The position numbers were made by a program, and so were the translations under genes. From NCBI RefSeq assembly GCF_000226565.1, contig NC_016041.1:1984001-2048000 (forward strand): a DNA stretch of 64,000 bases. Direction: 5' to 3'. Shown here piece after piece: positions 15,329 through 24,658 of this stretch. The notes under the pieces are model-generated. The model ran no database searches, had not been told where the DNA came from, and saw only the letters and a list, made by a program, of their open reading frames with translations. Each line of letters begins with the position of its first letter. Within the stretch, counting starts at the first letter, position 1. Origin of the DNA: Glaciecola nitratireducens FR1064 (GTDB taxonomy: Bacteria; Pseudomonadota; Gammaproteobacteria; Enterobacterales; Alteromonadaceae).

Positions 15329-16097
15329 ATTGAAAATTATTTCGATTGCCGTCATCGTTCTTGTTTTAGTGCTGTTTGGTGTATATTCATTACAACCAGA
15401 GCAATCGGTTATACAAAAAATCCCGCAGAGTGAATCGGCTAAAAAGCCCATCCCAGACTTTAGCCAATATGAAATCACGACGGAAAAAAAGAGAGCATTT
15501 TTTAGTTATTTAAAGCCAGCCGTTGAAGCACAAAACAATCATATTTTAGTACAACGAGAATTCATTCATGGCTTGAGGGCAAAATATATATCCGGCGAAA
15601 TGATAACTGAGAAACAAATGCAAGAGCTCAATTGGCTCGCCGATGAATATCGTGTCGACGTAGACAAAAGCCTAGAGCCCGTATTTGATAAGCTATTAAC
15701 TAGGGTTGATATTATTCCTGTAGAGTTGGTGTTGGTCCAAACTGCGAATGAATCAGCCTGGGGAACATCACGCTTTGCTCGCAAAGGTTACAATTTCTTT
15801 GGTCTTTGGTGTTTTAAAGAAGGCTGTGGTTTTGTGCCCAAACGTCGTAATGATGGTTCGGTACATGAGGTAGCAAAGTTTAATAATCTATCAAGGGCTA
15901 TGTATACATATATGCGCAATTTGAATAGGCATGACGCTTATCGAGAAATGCGCGCAATTAGAAAACAGTTGCGGAATAAAATGCAGCCGATTTCAGCTGT
16001 TGCACTAACTGAAGGGCTAACGAAGTATTCAGAGCGCGGCGACGATTACGTAGTGGAATTAAAACAAATGATTAGAGTTAATAAGGATTTGATGTAA
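15321..16097 (+). CDS. bax: Bax-like glucosaminidase-domain protein
   Basis: A 258-aa protein with an N-terminal membrane anchor or signal (about 5-25) and a C-terminal glucosaminidase domain: L-V-Q-T-A-N-E-S-A-W-G-T-S-R-F-A, which holds the catalytic Glu, N-F-F-G-L-W-C-F, and the late Y-S-E-R-G-D-D-Y-V. This matches E. coli Bax, a predicted periplasmic peptidoglycan N-acetylglucosaminidase. The start is the ATG at 15321 inside the end of the previous gene. Its stop overlaps the next ATG (TAATG). Confidence 0.88.
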   Translation: MHKLKIISIAVIVLVLVLFGVYSLQPEQSVIQKIPQSESAKKPIPDFSQYEITTEKKRAFFSYLKPAVEAQNNHILVQREFIHGLRAKYISGEMITEKQMQELNWLADEYRVDVDKSLEPVFDKLLTRVDIIPVELVLVQTANESAWGTSRFARKGYNFFGLWCFKEGCGFVPKRRNDGSVHEVAKFNNLSRAMYTYMRNLNRHDAYREMRAIRKQLRNKMQPISAVALTEGLTKYSERGDDYVVELKQMIRVNKDLM

Positions 16098-16735
16098 TGC
16101 AAAAACCTATCTTATTGGTAGTTTTAGCAATGTTACTGACGCAAGTAGCTTATGCTGATGAAGTAGAAGTAAGTTACAAGACATTTTATAGTCACGTTAA
16201 AAAGTTAGATAATGAAGACACTCAGGCCCTGCAGTTTGCTTTTGGGTTTAAGCATGTTGGCACCGGTGAGCTATGCACAATAAATAAAGCACGAATAAGC
16301 ACACAAAAAGTTCAGCTCCCCCTTACGGTTACGGCAGAGAACCGCTTCACTATACAATCTGAAAAAGCCCTTAGTTTGGCGGATGCGTTTGTTGTGATTG
16401 ATTTTAAAGAGCCTTCAAATCAGTGCGACATTTCCGTTCAACTTGAAACAAAGCCAGAGTTTTTAAAAGCAGAGTATACGTTCGAAGAAATGCAGTTTAT
16501 TTACGAACAGTACGAAGCATTTTTTAACGAGATGGGCAGCTTTCTATCCTTTATGATGCCAACGGTCAAGGGATTGATGTTTCAATTTAGCGACCAAGAC
16601 TTACGTGAAGCCACCAAAACAGGCGAGATGGTCAATGCAGGTACACTGATGTTGGATGATGAATGGTTTGAACGTAAAAAGGGGCTGAAACTGCAAACCA
16701 TACCGTTACGCATAACGGCTATGGCCAGCAAGTAG
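16097..16735 (+). CDS. DUF2987-family periplasmic protein
   Basis: A 212-aa protein with a clear signal peptide (cleavage near A-Y-A-D). The mature part starts E-V-E-V-S-Y-K-T-F-Y-S and carries two cysteines (G-E-L-C-T and N-Q-C-D-I) that could form a disulfide. This resembles the DUF2987 family of gammaproteobacteria, which has no known function. Coupled by TAATG to bax, it may work with the glucosaminidase in the periplasm. The family assignment is from memory of the pattern and is moderately sure. Confidence 0.7.
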   Translation: MQKPILLVVLAMLLTQVAYADEVEVSYKTFYSHVKKLDNEDTQALQFAFGFKHVGTGELCTINKARISTQKVQLPLTVTAENRFTIQSEKALSLADAFVVIDFKEPSNQCDISVQLETKPEFLKAEYTFEEMQFIYEQYEAFFNEMGSFLSFMMPTVKGLMFQFSDQDLREATKTGEMVNAGTLMLDDEWFERKKGLKLQTIPLRITAMASK

Positions 16736-16743
16736 TCTAGGAA

Positions 16744-17652
16744 TTAAGTTTCTTTCACAATATTTAATTGATACGCAATTTGATGCGCTAGGCGCTCAAC
16801 GGCTTGATTTCCCTTCTCTGCAACCTCAATTGCGCGATGAAATTCAAGTATCCCGACATCATGCAGTTGAGGTTCAATTAAAATATCGGGCGGCTCACCA
16901 GCGAGTCGAGACCGAGTTACTCTAGCTTGCAGTATTTCTAATGAACTACTCATAACACCTACAATCCCCGGAGGCGTTCTTTTATTCGGTTTAGTGTCTG
17001 GTGAAAACCATTTCTTTATAAAGCCATCGCTTGCTCTATCTAGCATTTCATCCGTTTTTCTTTGGTTTTCTTCGTGCTCACGTTCACAAGTTTCAATAAG
17101 GCGTGGACGGAAGTCTGCGCTCAAATTGACAGCAATAACAAAATCAGCGCCCATATGTCTGCATTGATTCACAGGAACAGGGTTCACGACGGCGCCATCA
17201 ACTAACCAGCGACCATTATGTTCTACGGGGCTAAATAATGCAGGTATTGCGCACGATGCTTGAATAGAATCACCAACTTCACCTTGATTAAAAACAACCT
17301 CTTTACCAGAGTAAAGATCAGTGGCTACACAAGCAAAAGGCAAGTTCATTTCTTCAAAGGTAGAAGCACAAAAATCTTCTCTTAGTTTGTCAAATACCTT
17401 TTGTCCGCTAGCAAGTCCACCACGTCGAAAACCGACACCCAGTAGCTTAAACACTTGCCATTCGGTTAATGTATTTGCCCAAGCTTCCAGCTCATCAAGT
17501 TTTCCACTTGCAAAAGCAGCGCCTACATATGCTCCAATTGAACAACCCGCGACAATATCTATCTGAACGCCAGCTTTTTGCAAGGCCCTTATGATGCCAA
17601 TGTGAGCCCAGCCTCTCGCAGCACCAGCACCTAGTGCAAGTCCAATTTTCAT
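16744..17652 (-). CDS. rssA: Patatin-like phospholipase RssA
   Basis: A 302-aa patatin-domain protein. The oxyanion-hole motif G-A-G-A-A-R-G-W lies near residue 8-15, the nucleophile elbow G-C-S-I-G near 38-42, and the catalytic dyad Asp in V-D-G-A-V near 153-157. Family members are acyl hydrolases acting on membrane lipids; E. coli RssA is of the same size. It starts 11 nt after ttcA and probably shares its transcript. It is convergent with the DUF2987 gene, with only 8 nt between the stops. Confidence 0.9.
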   Translation of the reverse strand: MKIGLALGAGAARGWAHIGIIRALQKAGVQIDIVAGCSIGAYVGAAFASGKLDELEAWANTLTEWQVFKLLGVGFRRGGLASGQKVFDKLREDFCASTFEEMNLPFACVATDLYSGKEVVFNQGEVGDSIQASCAIPALFSPVEHNGRWLVDGAVVNPVPVNQCRHMGADFVIAVNLSADFRPRLIETCEREHEENQRKTDEMLDRASDGFIKKWFSPDTKPNKRTPPGIVGVMSSSLEILQARVTRSRLAGEPPDILIEPQLHDVGILEFHRAIEVAEKGNQAVERLAHQIAYQLNIVKET

Positions 17653-17663
17653 ATTATTCCTTG

Positions 17664-18563
17664 TTATATATTTGCAATTTGTATCACAAGTGAATCATCG
17701 ATATTGGTCGATGAAATTTCTTCACTATTGAATTTATATTCTTTCTTTGGTGCACTGCGGTCTATCGTTAATGTGTCAAAATCGAATAACTGCTTATCTG
17801 CCATCTGACTTGGACTGATATTTTGAAAAGATTTAAATAAATTCTCTATTCTGCCCGGCGTTTTTTTGTCCCAATCAGTGAGCATCGCTTTAATATTTTG
17901 ACGCTGTAAATTTTCTTGAGAACCGCACAGATTGCACGGAATTATGGGGTATTCATTGAGCTCAGCGAATCGAACAATATCTTTTTCTCGGCAGTATGCC
18001 ATGGGTCTAATGACAATGTTTCGCTTATCGTCAGACAGTAGTTTAGGAGGCATTGATTTTAATTTGGCACCATAAAACATGTTTAAAAAAGTTGTTTCAA
18101 CCATATCATCCATATGGTGCCCAAGTGCAATTTTAGTTGCGCCTATGCTCTCCGCAAACGAATATAAACTGCCACGACGAAGTCGAGAACACAAACCACA
18201 GGTGGTTTTACCTTCGTCAATCTTAGCTTTCACAACTGAATATGTGTCTTTATCGATAATGTAGTAGGGGATATTTTTTGATTCTAGGTAGTTAGGTAAG
18301 ACATGCTCTGGAAAGCCGGGTTGTTTTTGGTCTAAGTTGACTGCAATAACATCAAAATGAATGGGAGCTGATTTTTTCAGACTGAGCAAAATATCCAACA
18401 TGGCAAATGAATCCTTCCCACCACTTATGGCGGCCATCACAACATCCCCATCCTCTATCATGTTGTAGTCGTCTATAGCTTTGCCAACGTTTCTACGTAT
18501 TTTTTTTGCTAATTTATCGTTACTGTATTTTAGCTTTTGGTTAAAGCCTGTTTCTTCACTCAT
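17664..18563 (-). CDS. ttcA: tRNA 2-thiocytidine(32) synthetase TtcA
   Basis: TtcA thiolates cytidine-32 of several tRNAs using ATP and an iron-sulfur cluster. The 299-aa protein shows the PP-loop S-G-G-K-D-S near residue 49, C-G-L-C in the middle and C-N-L-C further on, the two C-x2-C pairs of the family, and the G-H-H-M-D-D motif. The start is the ATG at 18563; upstream codons in frame offer only a TTG. Its position after fnr and uspE agrees with gene order in related gammaproteobacteria. Confidence 0.96.
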   Translation of the reverse strand: MSEETGFNQKLKYSNDKLAKKIRRNVGKAIDDYNMIEDGDVVMAAISGGKDSFAMLDILLSLKKSAPIHFDVIAVNLDQKQPGFPEHVLPNYLESKNIPYYIIDKDTYSVVKAKIDEGKTTCGLCSRLRRGSLYSFAESIGATKIALGHHMDDMVETTFLNMFYGAKLKSMPPKLLSDDKRNIVIRPMAYCREKDIVRFAELNEYPIIPCNLCGSQENLQRQNIKAMLTDWDKKTPGRIENLFKSFQNISPSQMADKQLFDFDTLTIDRSAPKKEYKFNSEEISSTNIDDSLVIQIANI

Positions 18564-18830
18564 TATGCATTCCGACAACCCATAAGCTGGGTCAATTCAT
18601 TCAAAATAAAAACGCTGGTCTGTGTATGCTTCCATAGAATACAAAAAAATATGGCGTTTTTCGATGGGTGTCATTTTAATGCTTGTGAGCTTGGTAAGCA
18701 ATTAACAAAGAGGCGTTAAGTTAAACGCTTTAAGTATTTAGTTGAGAAAGCGAGTAGAGAAAGCTTCTGCCTAGGTCGCAATAGCTTAATTTTCTGGCAT
18801 AAGCTTGGCTCTTGCTAATATCAACTGAAT

Positions 18831-19739
18831 TTAATTTGTTTTTACAATCAAGGTATCGCAATCAACTGAGTCAATAATAAGCTCCGCTGTATTACCTAGG
18901 AGTGCGGCGGTTAATCCTTTTCTTCCAACTGAGCCAATAACTACGAGGTCGGCTTTATATTGCTGGCAAATGGCTGGGATCATATCTTCGGGTAATCCTT
19001 CCTGCACATGTATATTAGTATCGTTGACCTTGTATTTCTCAGCCAGTGTATTTAATTGTGTAGTATGTCTTTCTTGCACCGTTTTATTGTAAATTTCGGG
19101 AGAAAAACTAGGTACTTCGACCGTTACTTGGACCGGTGCACCAGCATATGAGTTGGCAAAATGAAGATTCGCATCAAGTAGCTGAGATAACTCATATGCT
19201 GTTTCAGCCACTTTATCACTCAAGAATACATGTTCATCATCTTTAGCCGAAACACCGATTGCAGTCAGTATAGTTGGTTTTTGTGGCCATTCGTGAGACT
19301 TTACTAAGAGTAAGTTAACAGATGAGTTTCGAGCAATGTGCCAATCTGCAGCAGTAAATAAACTAGAAGAGAGTAATCCATGCTTCTTAGTCGCTTTTAT
19401 AATAAGGTCACAACCATAATCACTGCAGGTATTTATTACCGCTTCATGTAATTTTTTATGCCACACAACAACTATGTCAATCTTAACTTTACCTGTTAGG
19501 TTGAGTTGTTTTATTTGAGCCTCTATCTTTAATCTTTCTTGTTCAACCATGGCCTCTTTCATATTGACACGTGCTTCGCTGTTAAGCACTGCGGTCATAT
19601 CGTAAGATTTATCATAAATACAGGAAAACACGATTATTGTAGCGTCTGTTCTTTGCGCAAATTTCAGCGCACGCAACACCGGAGTTTGTTGTTCGAGGGT
19701 GGGGTCGGTAACAGCGAGTATTTTTTTACACGTAAACAT
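18831..19739 (-). CDS. uspE: Universal stress protein UspE
   Basis: A 302-aa tandem universal stress protein: the first domain covers about 1-145, the second about 150-300, ending with G-S-V-G-R-K-G-L-T and the family C-terminal strand D-T-L-I-V-K. The first domain keeps K-A-T-K-K-H-G but lacks the usual ATP-binding G-x2-G-x9-G pattern; the second has a version of it. The start is the ATG preceded by GGAG at good distance. It lies downstream of fnr, as in E. coli, and has its own FNR-like site upstream. Confidence 0.92.
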   Translation of the reverse strand: MFTCKKILAVTDPTLEQQTPVLRALKFAQRTDATIIVFSCIYDKSYDMTAVLNSEARVNMKEAMVEQERLKIEAQIKQLNLTGKVKIDIVVVWHKKLHEAVINTCSDYGCDLIIKATKKHGLLSSSLFTAADWHIARNSSVNLLLVKSHEWPQKPTILTAIGVSAKDDEHVFLSDKVAETAYELSQLLDANLHFANSYAGAPVQVTVEVPSFSPEIYNKTVQERHTTQLNTLAEKYKVNDTNIHVQEGLPEDMIPAICQQYKADLVVIGSVGRKGLTAALLGNTAELIIDSVDCDTLIVKTN

Positions 19740-19808
19740 GATTTTCTCCAACACTGATATATAAGTTTGTAGTGTGGATGCTTTTTGTTCAATACACCAG
19801 TTAAGCTA

Positions 19809-19822
19809 TTGCCGCAGATCAA
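19809..19822. promoter_or_regulatory. FNR/CRP-like operator upstream of uspE
   Basis: TTGCC-GCAG-ATCAA matches the FNR consensus TTGAT-N4-ATCAA in 8 of 10 fixed bases, with one half perfect. It lies about 70 nt before the uspE start in the intergenic region after fnr. Control of uspE by Fnr would fit the neighbourhood. CRP could also bind such a site. Confidence 0.45.
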
Positions 19823-19915
19823 ATAATTGCCGAAAAAAGTTAAAAGTTTAGCTCTATTAAGTTCTGCGCAGAAAGAGCCAAAATAACAGAGCACATGAGA
19901 TGTTTACTATTTGCA

Positions 19916-20653
19916 CTAACAAACGTTAGTAAAGTTAATTTCCATATCGGGTAAACGCTGCCTAATTCCATCAAAATTAATAATGGATATTAATTTGCCA
20001 TCAACTTTTATTAATTCTTCTTTTTGAAAGCGGGTTAATAATCTACTGATAGTTTCCACCGTTAAGCCAAGGTAGTTGCCTATTTCATTTCTGGTCATGG
20101 ATAGGTTGAACTGTTTTGCAGAAAAGCCTCTTTCTTCAAAGCGCTGCGATAAATGGCTCAAGAAGTGCAATAACCGCTCTTCTGCGCTGCGCTTACTGAG
20201 CAACATCATTAAATCATGGTCATGTTTAATTTCCGCACTCATGAAGCGCATTATTTGCTGTCTTAACTTTGGAAATTTCACCGACATCTCGTCGAGGGTA
20301 TCGTAGGGGAGCTCGCATACCATAGCCGTTTCTAGGGCCTGGCTAGAACTGCCGTGCTTATTGTCTTTTAATGCATCAAAGCCAATAATATCGCCAGGGA
20401 AATGAAAGCCGATAATTTGTTCAACACCATCTTTATCGCTAACGTATGACTTAAACGAACCAGAGCGTACAGCGTACAAAGAATGGAAATCATCGCCATG
20501 GCGAACTAATTTATCATTTTTGTGTAGAGGTTTTTTGCGCTCAATAATGTCGTCTAACGATTCCAATTCATTTTTGTTCAAACTAACCGGCAAACACAAG
20601 TGACTAAAGGTACAACTTTGACAGTGAATCGAAAGTTCGGGGGCTTTTGCCAT
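19916..20653 (-). CDS. fnr: Fumarate/nitrate reduction regulator Fnr (EtrA-type)
   Basis: A 245-aa CRP/FNR-family oxygen sensor. The N-terminal cluster ligands [10 protein letters not shown] are at about 11-20 and the fourth ligand is in A-M-V-C-E-L near 112, so a [4Fe-4S] cluster is expected. A cyclic-nucleotide-like barrel, dimer helix and helix-turn-helix with [12 protein letters not shown] follow; the E-x2-S-R recognition residues are those that read TTGAT. It ends the oxidase assembly cluster. A perfect target box lies before ccoN, so it probably controls that operon. Confidence 0.96.
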   Translation of the reverse strand: MAKAPELSIHCQSCTFSHLCLPVSLNKNELESLDDIIERKKPLHKNDKLVRHGDDFHSLYAVRSGSFKSYVSDKDGVEQIIGFHFPGDIIGFDALKDNKHGSSSQALETAMVCELPYDTLDEMSVKFPKLRQQIMRFMSAEIKHDHDLMMLLSKRSAEERLLHFLSHLSQRFEERGFSAKQFNLSMTRNEIGNYLGLTVETISRLLTRFQKEELIKVDGKLISIINFDGIRQRLPDMEINFTNVC

Positions 20654-20686
20654 TACTTATTCATCCTTGTTAATTATGCCGTTAAG

Positions 20687-21349
20687 TTAGCTCATAACTA
20701 GGTTTAAGGTCAAGGCCAAAGAACATAGAAGCAACAGCAAAGAGATCGTAATCCTAGTCAATTTATGTTGAAAAATGGGGACTAAAAAGCTTGCTCCTAA
20801 ACTCGCTGCAAAAAGCGTAGGGAGTGTCCCTACGCCAAAAGAAAACATTACAAGCGCACCTTGCATTGCCGACTCGCTGGCCAGAGACCAAGTCAGCACC
20901 GAATAAACCAAACCACAGGGTAACCAGCCCCATATCATGCCATACAGTAGAGTGTACAATGGGTTTTTGAAGGGAATAAGTTTTTTGGATAGAGGGGCTA
21001 CTTTTCTCCAAAGACTTCCACCTAGTTTTTCTAAGTAAGATAAACCCTTGTACCAATCGCTGATGTAAAGCGCTAATAAAACCAAAAATACAATACTAAT
21101 AATTTGCAAAAAAGGGAATGCGGATTGAATATTAACGGTTGCAATGCTGCCTATAAAACCAGTAATTGCACCTGCAATCGTGTAACTGACTATACGACCA
21201 AGGTTGTATGAAAAAATATAGGGAAGCTGTGATTGCCCTTTAGGAATTGCAAATGAAAATGCACTGGCAATACCACCGCACATACCGATGCAATGAACAC
21301 CTCCGGCGATGCCAATTAAGAAAGCTCCTATGTAGTTAATGTCGACCAT
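20687..21349 (-). CDS. DsbD_2-like (TauE/SafE-like) membrane protein of the cbb3 cluster
   Basis: A 220-aa six-helix membrane protein with two conserved cysteine motifs: H-C-I-G-M-C-G-G near residue 19-26 and W-L-P-C-G-L near 146-151. These mark the DsbD_2 family usually found between ccoS and fnr. Relatives are suspected in copper handling or thiol redox for cbb3 oxidase assembly, but the function is not settled. It starts 2 nt after ccoS, so they are coupled. Confidence 0.85.
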   Translation of the reverse strand: MVDINYIGAFLIGIAGGVHCIGMCGGIASAFSFAIPKGQSQLPYIFSYNLGRIVSYTIAGAITGFIGSIATVNIQSAFPFLQIISIVFLVLLALYISDWYKGLSYLEKLGGSLWRKVAPLSKKLIPFKNPLYTLLYGMIWGWLPCGLVYSVLTWSLASESAMQGALVMFSFGVGTLPTLFAASLGASFLVPIFQHKLTRITISLLLLLCSLALTLNLVMS

Positions 21350-21351
21350 TA

Positions 21352-21591
21352 TTACTTATCGACAGTGCTTGGCTTCGACTCGTTGCTGTCGGAGCCATTA
21401 CTTTTGTTTAGTGTAACGATACTCTGATCAGCTTCTTTATCCTGGGTATTGATGTCGTCATCAAACAAAATGCTATAGCCTTGGCGATCGAGGTCTTCAA
21501 ATTGATTCGACCGAACAGCCCAAAAAAATACAACGATCGCGATACCTACAATGATGATAGCAAGGGGTATCAACACATAAATAATACTCAT
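21352..21591 (-). CDS. ccoS: cbb3 oxidase maturation protein CcoS
   Basis: A 79-aa protein with one N-terminal transmembrane helix (about 5-27), then F-F-W-A-V-R-S-N-Q-F-E-D-L-D, the defining motif of CcoS, and a hydrophilic Ser/Asn-rich tail. CcoS is needed for cofactor insertion in cbb3 oxidase. It sits between ccoI and the DsbD_2-like gene, the standard order. Confidence 0.93.
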   Translation of the reverse strand: MSIIYVLIPLAIIIVGIAIVVFFWAVRSNQFEDLDRQGYSILFDDDINTQDKEADQSIVTLNKSNGSDSNESKPSTVDK

Positions 21592-21627
21592 ACTTTCAAT
21601 AGACTCCGTTACCTATAGGGTTTTATC

Positions 21628-24036
21628 TTAATCTTTAAGCAGCCGCGTAGAGTTAATTACCACAATGATGGAACTAATAGACATGCCAAGAGCAGCCATC
21701 CAAGGCGTTAAAAAACCAGCCATTGCTAGTGGTAAAACTAGCACGTTATACCCAATTGCCCACACCATATTCTGTTTTATTTTACGCCGGGTTCTGTCTG
21801 CCATAGCCAACACCAAAGAAAGAGAATCCAATCGTGCGTTAAGCAAAATAACGTCGGCTGCGTTTTTCGCTAAGTCTGACGCATTACCTACGGCCAAAGA
21901 CACATCCGCTGCCGCTAATACAGGAGCGTCATTAATACCATCGCCAAGCATCAATACTTTTTTACCTTGCTGCTGCATGGTCTTTATTGTTGTTAACTTT
22001 TGTGACGGGGTACATTGTGCATAGCTATTATTAATGCCTAACTTGTGTGCTACAAAGCTAACATTTTTTTCGCTATCACCACTTAATATACTTGTGTCAT
22101 AGCGCTTTAATTTCTTCAGTACTGCTGCTACGTCACTCTTTATTTGGTCAACTAACCAGAACGCGGCGACAACAGCGTCATTTTTAGTAAGTATCACTGT
22201 GGCATTATCAAGCTCATTAGCTAAAGGTGGGCACCCAGTTAAATTAACAAAGTTAGCTGAACCTAGTTTATAAACATGCCCGTTAAGCTTACCTGCAATG
22301 CCATTACCAATGCTTAAGCTAAAATCGTCAATTTGCTCGTCTTTAGTATTTATGTTGAGTTTTGCAAAGGCTTTTGCAATAGGGTGTTCGGATCTTATTT
22401 CTAATGCTGTGGCTATTGAGAGCAGTTTATCTCGCTGCTGGTCATCAGCAAACCAAGCTCTTTCGATAGAAAACTCTCCACGGGTTAGCGTACCCGTTTT
22501 ATCAAACACGATGTCTGTTATTTCAGTAAGTTGCTCGAGTGCATCGGCTCGTTTAAGCAATATGCCGCCTTTGTTTAACTTAGCCATTGCACACGTCAAG
22601 GCAGAAGGCGTAGCCAAACCAAGAGCGCAGGGGCACGTAGCAACGAGCACAGAAATAGCGATCCAAAATGCATTTGGACCATCTTGAAAGTACCAAAATG
22701 TGTAAGTGATAGCTGTAAATGCCAATACAATCGCACCGAAGTGACGGCTAAGTTTGTCAGCCATCAAGGCAACTTTAGGCTTGTTCGCTAATGCCGTTTC
22801 CTGCAGCCGTAAAATTTGATTCACCATCGCATATTTAAGCGATGTAGTGACTCTGATAGTAATAACACCTAGCTGGTTGATTGTTCCGCCATATACCTGT
22901 GCGCCCTGCTGTTTTTCGACGGACTCAAACTCACCTGTTAGCATCGATTCATCAATGGTTGCTTGTCCTTCAGTGATTTCCCCATCCACTGGGATGATTT
23001 CACCGGCCTTAACAAGTACTAGGTCGTTTACTTGTAACTGCTTAGCTAACACGGACTTCAGTTCGCCATCTACCCACTTAAATGCGGTGACGGGAATATG
23101 CTTTAACATATTTGAAGATATTTGATTTGCTTTATGACGCGTTCTTTGTTCCAAGTAGCGACTAATAAGCAAGAAGAAAACGAACATACAAATTGATTCG
23201 AAATACACTTCAGCATCAACTTGATTGATTGTGATTATCCCAGCGATATAGGTAGATAATATGGCAATGCTAATTGAAATATCCATATTAATCGTTTTTG
23301 CTAATGTGGATTTTAAAGCGCTGAGATAAAAAACACTGCCTGAATACAAAACAACAGGGGTAGTTAAAACAAGACTGACCCAATTGAAATAGCGGGTTGT
23401 TTCAGCATCCATATCGCCGAAGAGATCGAAATATTGAGCCATGGCTAACATCATCACCTGCATAGTCATGATACCCGCTAGGCCGAGCTTTTTTAGATAA
23501 CTTTTCTGTTCATTTTGAAATGACGCTTCATGTTTATCAGCTTGAAAGGGAAGTGATTCATAGCCAATAGTTTTAAGCTTGCCAAGCAGTTGTGAAAGAT
23601 GAATTTCATCATCATTCCATGTAACCATCGCTCGCCTTGCACCTACGTTAACAGCAACCTGTTTAACGCCACTTACTTTTGCCAGTTGCTTTTCTATAAG
23701 CCAACCACAGGCCGCGCACGTTATACCTTCAACAGTTAACTGAATTTGTTTATCTTTACCGCTATCAAAAACAAATTCTTCTTGCAGTTCCGGCTCGTCA
23801 TAAACCGCAAGTTTACTCATCGTATTGTCAAGCGCAGAATCGCCTTTTGCTGCAGGTTCAGTCCGGAATTCGTAGTAACTCTCTAGCCCGTTATCGACAA
23901 TTGTGCTCGCCACGGCTTGGCAACCTGGACAGCACATATAATGTTTATTATTGAGAATAGTGACGGGGTATTTGTCACCCTCTAAATTTGGCAGCCCACA
24001 ATGAAAGCAATCACCTTTTGAAATATTAATAGCCAT
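21628..24036 (-). CDS. ccoI: Copper-transporting P1B-type ATPase CcoI (FixI)
   Basis: An 802-aa Cu+ ATPase delivering copper for cbb3 assembly. The N-terminal zinc/copper finger has C-F-H-C and C-C-P-G-C (about 10-40). A heavy-metal-associated domain has G-I-T-C-A-A-C (near 105). Eight membrane helices follow, with the transport motif C-P-C near residue 467. The actuator loop reads L-T-G-E, the phosphorylation site is D-K-T-G-T-L-T near 510, and the hinge is G-D-G-I-N-D-A-P. The length is usual for CcoI. It lies 18 nt after fixH, in the same operon. Confidence 0.96.
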   Translation of the reverse strand: MAINISKGDCFHCGLPNLEGDKYPVTILNNKHYMCCPGCQAVASTIVDNGLESYYEFRTEPAAKGDSALDNTMSKLAVYDEPELQEEFVFDSGKDKQIQLTVEGITCAACGWLIEKQLAKVSGVKQVAVNVGARRAMVTWNDDEIHLSQLLGKLKTIGYESLPFQADKHEASFQNEQKSYLKKLGLAGIMTMQVMMLAMAQYFDLFGDMDAETTRYFNWVSLVLTTPVVLYSGSVFYLSALKSTLAKTINMDISISIAILSTYIAGIITINQVDAEVYFESICMFVFFLLISRYLEQRTRHKANQISSNMLKHIPVTAFKWVDGELKSVLAKQLQVNDLVLVKAGEIIPVDGEITEGQATIDESMLTGEFESVEKQQGAQVYGGTINQLGVITIRVTTSLKYAMVNQILRLQETALANKPKVALMADKLSRHFGAIVLAFTAITYTFWYFQDGPNAFWIAISVLVATCPCALGLATPSALTCAMAKLNKGGILLKRADALEQLTEITDIVFDKTGTLTRGEFSIERAWFADDQQRDKLLSIATALEIRSEHPIAKAFAKLNINTKDEQIDDFSLSIGNGIAGKLNGHVYKLGSANFVNLTGCPPLANELDNATVILTKNDAVVAAFWLVDQIKSDVAAVLKKLKRYDTSILSGDSEKNVSFVAHKLGINNSYAQCTPSQKLTTIKTMQQQGKKVLMLGDGINDAPVLAAADVSLAVGNASDLAKNAADVILLNARLDSLSLVLAMADRTRRKIKQNMVWAIGYNVLVLPLAMAGFLTPWMAALGMSISSIIVVINSTRLLKD

Positions 24037-24054
24037 TGAGTATGGGTACCGCCA

Positions 24055-24546
24055 TTATGGATTAAAACTAGTCGCTTTCGATGTCGGTAAGGTAATGGTT
24101 TTTTGAACCTTCCAACTCTCGTCAAGTGGAGTAAGTCGTAACCGCCATTTTCCTTCTACGCTGGTATCGTTTTGAGCTCTGTAAATCCCACTGGCGTCGG
24201 CACTTAACAACACAAAAAAATCTCTCTCTTCTAGGGTGACATGAAAAAAATCTAGTTTTAATGCCTCTCTGGTTTGCGGTGCACCTGATAAAAATTCAAC
24301 GGAGATGACATCGTCCGTTATGTTTAATCTAGTGCTGATACCGAGTGATTTTGCTTTCTCAATTTTATCTAATCTAGCATTAATTGATTTGCCTTCTTTG
24401 TAGTAGTCATCAACTACAAGACTGTTGGTACCATCCGTTGCGAAATTGACTACAATGCCGCCAACGATAAATGATGAAACGGGGATACAGATTAGAAACC
24501 AAGGCCAAAACTGTTTATACCAAGGCTTAACGTCTAGTTCTTCCAT
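24055..24546 (-). CDS. fixH: FixH/CcoH-family assembly protein
   Basis: A 163-aa protein with one transmembrane helix near residue 14-34, opening with K-P-W-Y-K-Q-F-W-P-W-F, the conserved FixH start, followed by V-D-D-Y-Y-K-E-G-K-S-I-N. The rest is a periplasmic beta-rich domain. FixH/CcoH is a membrane assembly factor of cbb3 oxidase. A terminator separates it from ccoP, so it may start its own transcription unit with ccoI and ccoS, or be reached by readthrough. Confidence 0.93.
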   Translation of the reverse strand: MEELDVKPWYKQFWPWFLICIPVSSFIVGGIVVNFATDGTNSLVVDDYYKEGKSINARLDKIEKAKSLGISTRLNITDDVISVEFLSGAPQTREALKLDFFHVTLEERDFFVLLSADASGIYRAQNDTSVEGKWRLRLTPLDESWKVQKTITLPTSKATSFNP

Positions 24547-24612
24547 AATGCTTTAACTCTTTTTTTACTTGCGTGAATTAACTATGCTGTCGGTGGGAGA
24601 GTATACGGAATT

Positions 24613-24646
24613 GGGTAAAAAAAAGCCTCGTCATTACGAGGCTTTT
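24613..24646 (-). terminator. Rho-independent terminator after ccoNOQP
   Basis: A perfect 10-bp stem AAAAGCCTCG / CGAGGCTTTT with a 6-nt loop. On the minus strand it is followed by a long T-run (the A-run at 24617-24624 on the plus strand). It lies 13 nt after the ccoP stop and ends the structural operon. Confidence 0.9.
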
Positions 24647-24658
24647 TGAGTCGTATTT

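Noticed and set aside
18537-18719. Plus-strand 60-codon frame across the ttcA start
   Set aside because: Overlaps the ttcA start antisense, no ribosome-binding site, no recognisable domain.
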